The notes under the pieces are model-generated. The model was not told the DNA's origin. It searched no databases and saw nothing but the letters and a program-made list of their open reading frames with translations. A program made the translations under genes and the position numbers. Below are positions 49,205-60,470 of a stretch of 64,000 nucleotides of DNA, in pieces. Location of the stretch: the NCBI GenBank assembly GCA_002749535.1, contig MZZL01000403.1:892209-956208 (forward strand). The letters run 5' to 3'. The stretch's first letter is position 1, and each line of letters starts with the position of its first letter. The DNA comes from Apophysomyces variabilis. Lineage: Eukaryota; Mucoromycota; Mucoromycetes; Mucorales; Mucoraceae.

Positions 49205-50909
49205 ATGTCCGTACAAGATGTGTATAATAACTTGTTCTCAACCTTTCATTCGATGCGCGAGTATCTTGCGCCCGTTTTGAAAGATTCAAAATTCAAGGAA
49301 ACAGGATGTCTAACTCCTGAAGAGGTAATAAGAAAGCAAAGCTGTCCTGCATAGATTGCGCCTTTCAATAACTCATCTTTATGCGTCTCATTAAAACAAT
49401 GCGTCTGAATCTAGTTTGTTGCTGCTGGCGAATTCCTTGTCTACAAGTGTCCTACATGGTCATGGTAAGAATGGGGCTACACGTTGCCTTGTTGGGCTTT
49501 TTTCTGCTAAGGGTTTTGCTGATCCACTCTGGCGCTTTTTCTTTTTCCAATGATCACCGAAAATAAAAAAACAGGGAGGCTGGTCTACCTGAAAAGACAC
49601 GGGATTATCTGCCTTCTGATAAGCAATTCCTGGTCACCCGGAATGGTAAGTGGATCTGATTGGCAAAAAGCATTGATTGGGGAACTATTCGCAAGAAAAG
49701 AAACGAGAATATTCAATAAGGGCTAAAAAATGCACGGATGATTTAGTGCCGTGTCTTCGTCGGGCTACGCAGATGGAATATACCGATGAAAACGACGAAA
49801 CTCAGCTTGTAGATGCCGCTGGAACCAGTAAAGAAGATGGGGATAATGCTGGCGATGGTTGGATGTTCACCCATAGTTCACGAGGTAAAGTCATTTCATT
49901 ATTAGCCATAAACATTGGGAAATGAAAAAATAACCACGGTATGATATTGGTTTAATTAGTGGCGAAATCCATGGATGAGATTGCTCATACCATTATGGAT
50001 GATGATGATGAAGATGAAGATGAGAAGGAGGCAAAAGCAAGACAACAACTTGCTTCATTGGACCTGGAAAAAGAAGTGCCGGCGGAAGAAGAAATCCCGG
50101 ATATTGATGACATTCCTGACATTGAGGATGATGATCAAGTGGTGGAAGAGGATGATCCGGTAAATCTGACCCCATGACCTCGGAAGAAAATATTGACCGG
50201 GAAAACTTCCTGTAAATAGGCAACAGCGGCCAAGAAGGAAGCACAAGACACCAAGTAATTAAGAACGGACCGTAACGAAAAAGGCATGGTTATTTTTAAA
50301 CCTTCTTTTCCTTCTTCTGTTTTATTTTGTTATAGCGACAACATCTTACAAGTGCGGACATACGACGTATTTATCACCTATGACAAGTATTACCAGACGC
50401 CGAGAATGTGGCTGTTCGGTTACGACGAAGTAAGTAACAGAAGCATGTGCAAGACAAGATAATGTGGCTGTTACAGAGCCAGCAAGAAAGGTACAAAGAG
50501 TAACCGTCTTTATTTTTGTTATGTTCCACACGTAGGAGAGACGACCACTTACATCGAAGCAGGTTTTCGAAGATGTATCTCAAGATTACGTGAAAAAGAC
50601 GGTGACCATTGAGACTCATCCTCATCTGACTATGAATTTGGCTTCTATCCATCCATGCAAACATGCGGAAGTGATGAAGAAGATCATTGAACGCATGGAA
50701 GAAAGCGTGGCCGTTAAGTCGGCTTCTGGAGAGACAGGTGTCCGTGTGGATCAGTAAGTTCAACCAATTTCGGAGTACAATCCAATCGTTCGTTCGGCTG
50801 AAGCCGCGTTTTTATTCTCTTTTTTTCTTCTAGATACCTTATTATTTTCCTCAAGTTCATGAGTTCCGTCGTGCCTACCATTGATTACGACCATACGATT
50901 AGTACATAA
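49205..50909 (+). CDS. ATG3: Autophagy E2-like enzyme Atg3
   Basis: Nine exons (49205-49324, 49415-49464, 49575-49645, 49747-49884, 49960-50159, 50220-50254, 50336-50429, 50536-50753, 50834-50909) give 333 residues. The N-terminal helix [21 protein letters not shown], the YKCPTWSW block and the [10 protein letters not shown] block are family hallmarks. The flexible region (about 125-185) is highly acidic with Asp/Glu runs. [20 protein letters not shown] and [10 protein letters not shown] form the E2 core, and the active-site cysteine lies in [12 protein letters not shown]. Atg3 transfers Atg8 to phosphatidylethanolamine on the phagophore. The short C-terminal segment [17 protein letters not shown] closes the fold. 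Confidence 0.96.
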
Positions 50910-51731
50910 TGAGCTCTTCTTTTTTTTTTTTACTCTGGTTTTTGCTTTCTTTCGGTTGAAATGGTTTGTCGCGTTTTTTCTTTTCTTTTTTTTTACTAAC
51001 GACACGAACTGGGTTGTAAGGTTGACAAAAAAAAAGTTTGAAGGACACACAATGAAGGAATATTTCGGGTTTCATTTTGTTGTTTGGCAAAGGACTTTTC
51101 GGAATAAAGAAAAAAAATCACGGGTTCAATCAGGGGAGCCGAATCTGAAAACGCTATTTTTCCACAAAGGTAGAAATTGTCAACAAGGCGGATAACTAGA
51201 TTAAAGGTCCATAAAGTGATACCAGCAACCTTAAATATTTGGTACACCATGTTGTCAAGGTACCCAAAAAACTGAATGATGATGGGGAAACAACCAACAA
51301 CAACAAAAAAAAAGGACAGGAGATGTAACTTTCCATTATTAGGGATGCGTATATGACAATGAGAAAAAAAGATTAGGTAAACTATCTACAAAAATATATG
51401 GGATAATCCAAGGATAACGGAAGAAAAGAGATAGAGAGAGAGAGGAACAAAGAAAGAGTGAGGCTGTATACTACAAAAGGCGCGCGCAATTATAATAAAG
51501 GGGTCAGGAGAAGGAGGCTTGAGGGAGGATAGATAGAGGAGTGATAAGTGGAAGACGTTAGAAAAAGAGGGGGGAGAGGAAGGTTTTGGAAAAGAAGGGG
51601 GAAAGAAGGCATTTTTTTCCTTCTGTGTGTGGGTATTTGTATGATAATCTTCTAAAGGGTGTGTGTCTTTCGAACGCAAAAATGATTTTCTGATTTTCTA
51701 GTGAGAATGTAAAAAAAAAAAAAGAAGATGA
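50910..51731. other. Convergent 3' region with purine-rich tracts
   Basis: No supported gene. A long A/G-rich stretch occupies 51410-51610 (plus strand), equivalent to CT-rich on the minus strand. Confidence 0.4.
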
Positions 51732-52571
51732 TCATGGACTGAGTGACTCATGACAGTTTCCATGAAGAAGTACTTGAGATAATGTTTGCCTTAATGTACT
51801 TGGTGCAATTGGTTTGCTTATACATCCATTCTGAAAAAAAAATGAAAGACAGGTTAGCAAAAAAATGGGTCGATAAGAAAAATGAAGGAAAAACCTTACC
51901 ATGCCTACTCGTGCATATATGTGTTTCCATTCAGCCGAATCGTTTGTTGTCACGGCGACGATGGGAATGGTACGATTGTGTAGCATGATATCGTGTTCAT
52001 TCGACTGTCGGATATGTCGTGCAGTATCGATCCCGTTTAGGATAGGCATGTCAATGTCCAATAGAATAAGGTCAAACCGTCGATGGCGTAGAATGTCAAG
52101 TGCTCTGATACCACTTCGAACTAATTCCATATGCTGAATCATATCCGACATATGAATCTTCAGAGTTTGGGAAAGTACTTGGAGGTTGATATTGTTGTCA
52201 TCCACCAAGAGAACCGAGATTCTATCGGAACGGGGTAACTTTGTAACGGTAGTTGTTGAAATGCTTGTGCGACGTGATGAAGGTGGCAGTTGTGAAGTAG
52301 GTTCTCCGGTAGAGGATAAGGAAGAAGAAGAGGATGCTGTTCGAACCAAGGGAGGTGGTGACGGTAATGATACCGTAGTCTCGCGAGTCAATGTGGACGG
52401 TGAAAAAATAAAGGAATATTTTTGTAAGGTTGTTCGACATAAAGAAGAACGTCGACGCTGGCTGGTGATGGTATTTATCTTTTGACTAGAAGTTGTGGAC
52501 TTATCATCAGATAAGGCAGAGCCAGTGGAAGCTCTTCGAGAAGCAAAGGTAAAGTAATCCAGCTTGGGCAA
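51732..52571 (-). CDS. Stand-alone response regulator (REC domain) with Ser-rich N-terminus; 5' end unresolved
   Basis: The last two exons are clear: 51900-52571 and 51732-51830. The first 115 residues are Ser/Thr/Pro-rich. A receiver domain follows with the acidic pair in VLLVDDNNINLQVL, phospho-acceptor Asp in FDLILLDIDMP, the switch Thr in IVAVTTND and the conserved Lys in GCISKPI. The last intron is 69 nt, a multiple of three and stop-free, and its removal restores the family sequence between VGM and NGCISKPI. There is no in-frame ATG ahead of the REC domain, so an upstream exon must exist; a polypyrimidine run just upstream of 52571 could be its acceptor. It probably takes phosphate from a hybrid histidine kinase via an HPt protein. 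Confidence 0.78.
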   Translation of the reverse strand: MPKLDYFTFASRRASTGSALSDDKSTTSSQKINTITSQRRRSSLCRTTLQKYSFIFSPSTLTRETTVSLPSPPPLVRTASSSSSLSSTGEPTSQLPPSSRRTSISTTTVTKLPRSDRISVLLVDDNNINLQVLSQTLKIHMSDMIQHMELVRSGIRALDILRHRRFDLILLDIDMPILNGIDTARHIRQSNEHDIMLHNRTIPIVAVTTNDSAEWKHIYARVGMVRFFLHFSYRPIFLLTCLSFFFQNGCISKPIAPSTLRQTLSQVLLHGNCHESLSP

Positions 52572-52698
52572 AAAAGGGAAGGAAGAAAAAAAAAAGAAGT
52601 GTGTGTGAGAGAGAAAGAAGGAAAAGTGAAAGAGAAAGAAAGGAATGTCGCGATTAGAATTTAGTCAAATTATAGAAAAAGAAGTTGGCGAGGCAAAG

Positions 52699-52720
52699 TT
52701 GTGTGTATGTGTGTGTATGC

Positions 52721-52751
<31 letters not shown>

Positions 52752-52756
52752 CGTGG
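52699..52756 (+). repeat. (GT)n microsatellite
   Basis: About 58 bp of nearly uninterrupted GT dinucleotides, with three variant GTATG/GCG units. It keeps an artificial frame open (52645-53037) rich in Cys-Val repeats, which should not be taken as a gene. Confidence 0.95.
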
Positions 52757-52992
52757 GACCAATGTGGCATTGCAACCAATCTCCCTTCTTCTCCCGAACT
52801 TTGAAACACCAATCCTATGCTTTCTTTTTTACTGAGCGGGGAAAACGGACCCTTGATAGAGTTTCCTTTTTCTCCTTATTATTATTATCCTTGCAAGACC
52901 AAGAAAAAAAATTAAGAAGAAAAGGGGATGACACTATAGGAAATAAGCCATTTTATGATTTGAATATTGATAGAACTGTATTTATGAATAGA

Positions 52993-53035
52993 ATGCCAAG
53001 GATTGTAAACACCAAAGTGGACCCATCCTTGGCAT
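52993..53035. repeat. Perfect 11-bp inverted repeat
   Basis: The arms atgccaaggat and atccttggcat are exact reverse complements separated by 21 bp. This could form an RNA hairpin or be a dimeric protein-binding site upstream of the response regulator gene. Confidence 0.7.
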
Positions 53036-54898
53036 AAAAATATCCTCGTTGACTGGGGCCTGGAATCTGATGGAGTGGAATAAGAGAAAAAAATTCGGCA
53101 TAAATTTCATCGCGGTCATTTGAAATCTTCCAATTTATCTGAGCCCTACCAATTCAACCGCACGCACGGTCGACTTGATTCCTTGCCATTGGTTGGGGTA
53201 TACATACTTGGTCGACGCTGTTGATGAAGGTGTCTACTTGCCAAAAAAAAAACAGTTCCCATAAGTGTCTTCCTATAAACATCTTTCATCGCCACACCCA
53301 TTCTTATTTGACCACGAACCAAAACTACATGCGACGATCCCATACTCGTTTAGTTGGAACTAAATGGCAGCTGTAAACGCGGGCAAGTAGGTCCCAATTT
53401 TTTGCGTCGCCATCTCACAGTGACGTCGACCATTTGATTGGAGAGAAATGATTGTCTTGCGCTTGACCAACAATCTCCCTGTAACGCGATATATGACCAA
53501 CTTTCGAAACTATAATAAAGATAAGGGTAACCTCGGCCGGCGAATTGCCAAAAACAGACATAGTTAATATTCCTTCTGTGGCATAGATCACTTATCAAAC
53601 GGGATGCCACCAAAAATTAAAAAACGATGCTGCACAAAGTTATGGGGGCCGGTATGACGACGCCAAAAAAAACATGGGCAGATTGCTATAACTAACTTAA
53701 TGAAAGGAAGAAACGTGGTTGATAGGGACACACATATTCTTGAACAATTACAATAACGAACCGATACATTCAAGAAACAATAAAATCATAATCGAAATCT
53801 TTTTGTTTGCTAACCAATGCGCATACTGCACGGGTCAGTGAAAAAGGTCCACTGTACCAGCTAATCACCAGTTTTCTCCCCCCCTTTTTTTTTCTTATTG
53901 TACTCTTTGTGTTCACAATATCGTGTGATAGAAATTGACTTCTTTATGAATGAGTAACCCCCGAATACAATACGATATTGGGAAAACAGGTTTCTGTGAT
54001 TAAGGAAAATGGACGAATAGCTCATAAGATAACCAAGCATGTTGCCAAAGTTTTTCTTCCTATTCATTCTTAGTACCTTTATGCATAGTCAAAACAGACA
54101 ATCCGTCTTTCATTCAAAAGATAAGCTTTTAGATTTTATTCTCTTTTGAAAGGTGGCGTTCGTTAGGTTCGAAAAGTTCCGTGACCCATGAATCGTGCGA
54201 ATGAACTGGCACCACAGCAAAAGATAACAGTGCATTATTGTTTTTAGGCTTTTCCCTCGGTGCCACTCCGTTCCTTTCAAAAGTACTCATATCCTCTCTC
54301 CCGGCAAACAAAAAAAAAAACAACTGATAAAGACAGGAGGCGAAGAGCGCGTGCCAAAGGAGAATAGCCATTGCCATTGCCTTGTTTTCTCTTTTTGAAC
54401 ATTTATATTCTCATCAGACAAGATATACTAACTTTCCCAAGCTTCTGCTGCACAATAAAAAACTATAATTTTAAATAGATGCATTTCGTATGCCAAAACG
54501 GATGGTCTACCCTAATCAAGGTGTTGTTTTTTTTTGTTTTGGCTTTTTTCTCAACCTCTATTGCAAGGCCAAGTATGGGGAGTCATTCAAATCAACTGCA
54601 AAGCAAGGAGTGCAGACAACCCGCCTAAAGGATATCTTGTGAATGGGTTCTTCTTCTTTATCATGGACCAGTCATGCAGGGTATGCATTCTTAGTCTTAA
54701 TTTGGCGCACATTAGCACAGAAATCGTACGAGAGAACCAAGTAGCACAGGATTTTGTCTCTCTCTCCTGTTAAACTTTTTTTTTCTTTTTTATTTGGAAG
54801 GTAAAGGCGATAGAGAAAAAAAGCATTAGAGTCTAATAGGAAGCCAACTTGGCCAAACAAACAAAGAAAGCAAAACAGGGTCAAATCAAGGAGGGCTT

Positions 54899-57800
54899 TC
54901 ATGACAAGTCAAAGGATTGCAGTTTGATGATATTGGTAATTTCTCTGCGTCCATGCAACCAGTCCTTAAAGGTGGTAATCTTTCGTGCTTCCTCATCACA
55001 GATAGTCACCTCTTCAATAGCCTCATCTATTAATAAGCCGTTGCTGCTTTCACTTTCATCGTCTGCATGCGTATTGCCCATCTCCTCCAGTAGATAATTG
55101 GCAAAAACAATAAGATAGAAATAACGCACAAGATAGTTCAAGGCCACCTCTCGTGTGGTATGCCATTTCTTAGATCCTTGATCTTCAATCGCATCCAATC
55201 GTAACTTGTAATCGTAGACAGCTTTACGCAGATTCTGCATATGGTCACACATGTTGATCGCTTGATCGGTCAAACGCTTAGCCAATTTACCGTAGGTTAA
55301 CACGCTGACCAGTTGCAGTACAATCTTGTATTCACCGTTCTGGTATCGTTCTCTTTCTTCATGCGATTCATCATCTTCTCCGTTATATAAGAAAGCTGAG
55401 CTTTCCGCACCATCAACAATAAATGACCCTGTCATATCTCCAGCACAATCGTTATTCAGAATCATCGACATAAGACAGGCAGTGACCATGCCTGTTGTAG
55501 TGCGCCCACGTCTAATGCAGAAAGAAAAATTACGGTTAAAGTTTGGCCAAAGAATAAGGGGTGGGAAATTCTCAAACTAACTAACCCCATCTGACAGTTG
55601 AACAGGATATCAACGCCCGCATTGGCATCAAGAACACGTTGAATAAGCTGATCAAATACATCTGGAATAGGTGCCTGCTCATCCGTACTATAATATTTCA
55701 GATTTCTGTTAGATGCACTCCTTTTCGTTTCCCTCTTATTCTTTTTGAGTGACATTACATGGGTATTCGGAGGTAGTCCACTTGGTATCCTTCATCCACA
55801 ATAGACTGGAACACTTGAGCCGGCGTTTCTACGCATTCAACCGGAACAGTTTCCCATAATGGCTAAAAACGTACAGTTTAGATCAAACAATATACAAACC
55901 TGATTCGCCTATAGACTTTACCACTAGAGCAAATCCTCCTTTTTCCACAACTTCCTCATCATGCAGCAATAGTCTTCCCTCATATTCTTTAAGCTCTTCT
56001 AATACATCCAGCTGCATTCTTTGCTCCATTCCTTCCACTCGTTCTTTAGCAATACCCGTTGTCTCCAGATTTTTGAGCGGATCCAAGAAAAGACGCAACA
56101 CATAAGGCCGCTTATTTACATAGAGAACAGGCTCCTCACGTAGACAGGTCCACAACACCCTACGTTTTCCTCCTGGACCAGCATTCATGGCTTTCAATAC
56201 CGCCTTAATTGCATCTTTGGATGGCATCGCACATCCACAGATAAACGGTGGACTGAAGACATCGTCATCACTACGCTCGACATCGGCAGCAAGGCCACCG
56301 ACACTAGCAGCCAATCCACCATATTTAACTGCGCTTTTCACGTTCTTGACTTCGACCCTGCGGAAGTTGTAAGCTCCCTCGACCTTCTCTTTCAGACTCA
56401 TTTTTTGACAACCAGGGAATGCGTCATGCTTTAAAATGGTGTGTTGCGCAAGAACTTGTCCATGTCGTTTTCTCACTACGCTCATCACTTCGCTAGAAAG
56501 AGCCACGCCGTCACCAACCGCTTTCTCCACAGGCACAATCAATTCTAGATGATCCTTTTGCAATTCCAACAAAATAGTGCTCATCTCTAAATGGCGTTTC
56601 ATCCAGTGCTCAAATGATTCTGTCTCGTCTAACGTCTCGGGTGAGGTGGCATCCAAGTAGGCTTGGAAGCAAATCAGCAAGAAATACCGTTCCAAGGCGA
56701 TTACGCCGCGCTTCAGAAGCCGCTTTCGTTTATTCTCATCCGTCTCATTTTCAGCCTGGATATGAGTAGACTCAATCATATCACGTAAATTGAGATAGAC
56801 TCCACACTTGTCAATAGTATCATCCACTACGTCTTTGTTCTCCAACCCATTCTTAATCACTCGCAATAGACTGTTGATAAGATTATAGTTAGGATAACGT
56901 CGACGATCTCTCCTGTCTGGACCAGGAAGCTGTGGCACTTCAGCAGCGTTTGCTTCACGCATCCAGCGAGTCAAAAGCGTAGCAATAACAGTACCTAAAG
57001 CACATATCCGTCAACACAACTGGAAAAGAAAGATATCGTCATATCCTTACCCAAGGTTGACCGACCAAGTCCTATCTGGCAATTTCTATTGCATAAAAGA
57101 TTTTACATGAATCATGTTACGGTCATTTTTAAAGCCAAACTATACTTACAGTACTACAGATGTCTTGGATAGGTCCATATGAGCAAGGAGGATTCGTAGA
57201 TCATCAAAATCACGCCATTCAGGTGCCTTTTCTGCTGTAATCGGAATTCGATGGTAATCAAGGATGACATGCTTCGATTCATCATCATCGATGCCTTGCG
57301 CTATCTCTTCAGCCACGGATTCCATCACCTCACGCACGGTCAGCACGTCCTCCACATCCACTTCTTCCCAAGCTGGTCGCACGTTGCCATCTGTATCTTC
57401 ACCGTGCAACAAAATCCTGCCGTCATAGCTCAACACTTCCCGAATGACGTCTTCTTTCAGACGATTCTCCAATTGCTCTAGTCGATATCCTGTAATGCCT
57501 TTATACGCTCGAATGTTTCGTAGAGTAAAATATCTATCACGGAGAACATATGGAATGCCATTGATGTAGATAATTGGTTCTTCACGTAAATTAATCCACA
57601 AAATTTTGTCATTTCGGGATCGGTCCGCAACAAGCCGACGAATGACTTTACGCAAGCCATCAACCGTTGGCTGTGCAACGCCATAGATGGAGGTACTCTT
57701 GATTCGACGGAAGTTGGAAGCCCCATCGATGTAAAACGTGTGATGCCTTTGCGTATTTTGGTTAAAGTAAGATGATTCATGGCTGAGCTCAAGCTGAGCA

Positions 57801-60470
57801 GGAGAATAGCTTGGAGTGGTGAGACGAGATACCTCGCCCTCGTCTGATTCTTCACCCTGACGCCAGTAGTCCACCTTCAAGATGGTCTGCGACGTGAGGA
57901 CAACGCCTGTTCGAGCCTAATGGTGCATTTTCAGCCAAGCGGTTAATCCCTCTTGTTCTATTTCTTTCTTCATACTCTACTTACCGTGAGAATGAACTCT
58001 TCCATCTCGGTGGCGACGGCTCCTGATTGGTTACCAGCACCAATCATGTCGAACATCCCTTGACCGACACTATAAGGGCTACGCCCGTTCACAATAACGC
58101 TGCCAGGGCGAGCGCTACTCAAAGGTCGCAAATCATCAACCGGTCTGAAAAGGTAGAGCTGGGGTCCCTTACGACGGATATGGAGCAGTTGATTCCAGAT
58201 TTCTGACCGCTCCTTTACCCAGAAAGAGAACTTAGTTTCAAACCGTGTATCAGGCGATTCGTTGATGTAGGCTGTAAAGCATAACAGAAAACAGTAACGT
58301 TGTAAACCTGCCAATGCCTTGGCAAGAGGTGTGTTTCTTGTATTTTCGTACCCGCTCCAAGTGGTCTGGCGAATTCGGTTCATGAGGATATCCTCTCGGA
58401 GGTTGATGACCGCATCAGCTATCCACATCAACCAGGTCAGCTACCTAATCGTTGATCTTTCTATATGACTTACATCGATCGATGACTTCATCCAACATCT
58501 TCTTACTGAATGTCCCACTGTCCAGCAATGATGTCAAAGAAACGACGCATTGATAGTTACCCATAATGGCGTCCTTCAAGCTCTCTACCAAGCTACCTCT
58601 TTCCAACGTCCATTCAATAGCAGAACGAGGAGACATCTTTGAATTGAGTCCTATGACATGTCCGATCCTTAATAGGAAGCACTCACACACACGAAAGAAA
58701 TGTCTCTACCTTGTTCGAGCACATAAATCACTCTCATCAACGCATGATTTTGCATTTTCATACTATCAGCCCCTTCCAAACCGCGGACAAGTTCTGGTGA
58801 AATTATTGTCTGAGCTTCAGCACTTTCGTTGCCGTAGAATCCGGCATAATTGTATCCCAGTACCGGAAACGGATCGCTTAGACCACGTTCAAGTAATTGT
58901 GTACGGCGGATGATTTGAGCAATCACCATGCCGATGGTCGCTTAAAGAGAAATGTAAGCATTCACTGATAGATTCGCTTTTGTTAAATTTCAAAAAGATA
59001 CATACTTCGTACAGCACCCATACCGCAGTTAAAGATCAGCGGATCCGTAGGTTCCAAGCCCTTTATTACACGTACATATTCATCCAGATAATTATCTTCG
59101 AATGCTTGCTCTGGTGAGATTGGGATTCGGAAATATTTCAATCGATATCCATCCGCCTGAAAAGCTTCAAAGACTATTGGAAAGACGATGTTATTTAAAT
59201 GACAGTATTTGTTGCCAAAAGTTATCTACCCTCTCTAGGCGTCTGTATCTTGTCAGCTGCAATATAACAAGGCACAATCGTTCCGTCCGCTTTGAAAAAC
59301 AGTTAGCCATAAGCTCTAACAATCTCATGTTGAACATTTTTGTTATTGTTCACCACTTACATAGTTCTTGATGAACAAGGATTAATCCGCCTAAACCTTT
59401 GGCTTCTTTCACAATGTCTGCCCGAAGACGTTCCTCTACCTTTTCTAGGCGATCTGCATGAATGCCCAAGAAAGAGCTCATGTTTTGCATAGGATCAGCA
59501 TAGTCACGCAGTACGTATGGATTCCCATTTAAATACACTATCACAGTGAATTAAGCATAAGAGTCACTCTGCTATATTCCGAACGTACCTAATGGTTCTT
59601 CGCGCGTCAAGAACCTGTAAGAGTTGGTCCATTGTTTGTTGTTGTTTACAAGTCGTTAAATATAGTTTTTATAAGAAAAAGCGGAACACTTACCAGGTAC
59701 AGGATGCTTTCAACAAACTTTTCGGGTGACAGTTTAATACCGCCAATATACTCGATAACCCAATGACCTATATTTCAAATGAGAGACCGTTATCAGCAGG
59801 TGGTGTAACCATTCTGCGTGTCACAGGATTCTCACGCCGCCCTTACCGTAGGTTGTGCGACTCCGAAGACGTTCAACTGAGCGATTCGAAAGTTAGGCGC
59901 ACCTTGCAAATGAAAATCAAGTTTGCTATTCATTCCTAAGTAAGTGTGTAAAAGAAAAATTCGATTCAGTTTTCGATCCATCCATGCTCGTATGTTTCTT
60001 CCGACTTTACCACTCGGGAAGTGATCCATCTTTAAGATGGTGTTTCGAGACAGAACACTGCCGCTTCTTGTCTTTACCAAGCTTGTTACTAGCTTTAGAA
60101 GATAGCGTGGGTCTTCTCTAGGATCTGCTTTTGGTTTGGTATCGATTGAACGAGGAGTGGTATCCTGAGTCGAAAATGATTGAGAACTGCGCCTTGGACT
60201 CGGGCTTGCTGTTTCAGATTTATCACTGATATAATTACAAACAAAGACCGATGAATGAATGCTCATAATGAAGTTTAAGATTAGCTAAAAGGCATCATAC
60301 ATTCGAGGAGGGACGAAATTGGTGCGATCGGAGACGTCTGCCAACCGTCTGTGTACCTGTCTTGGTGAGTTACTGTGTGTATTCTTCCCATTGCTTAGGG
60401 CAGTAGAAGATAGGCTCTGGGATGAGGTGGAAGAGGCTAATGAAGCAATGTCTTTCGGTGATGTTGTCAT
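54899..60470 (-). CDS. Paladin-type protein with three PTP-like (phytase-fold) domains
   Basis: Seventeen exons join in frame into about 1507 residues. They are 60301-60470, 60011-60225, 59847-59935, 59694-59767, 59589-59614, 59361-59537, 59230-59289, 59006-59173, 58687-58940, 58474-58636, 57985-58418, 57150-57916, 57051-57085, 56994-55922, 55862-55759, 55687-55586, 55511-54899. Three successive modules each carry an FGVAQPTV-like or NFRR lead, a LREEP-x-x-Y-x-N-x-x-PYVLR block, and a CX5R phosphatase-type loop: CGMGAVR (about residue 322), CQIGLGR (about 868) and CQMGRGR (about 1303). This is the architecture of paladin (PTPlike_phytase domains). Vertebrate paladin acts on phosphoinositides; activity here is inferred from the intact Cys and Arg of all three loops. 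A short Ser-rich N-terminus precedes module 1. Confidence 0.88.

Larger units (their letters stand above)
52572..54898. other. Intergenic region upstream of the response regulator
   Basis: I see no supported gene in 2.3 kb, although the missing first exon of the response regulator should lie in its left part. It holds a (GT)n microsatellite, an 11-bp perfect inverted repeat, and short frames without family resemblance. Confidence 0.4.

Noticed and set aside
52645..53037. 130-codon plus-strand frame with Cys-Val repeats
   Set aside because: It is kept open by the (GT)n microsatellite. The translation is low complexity, and the flanks do not look coding.
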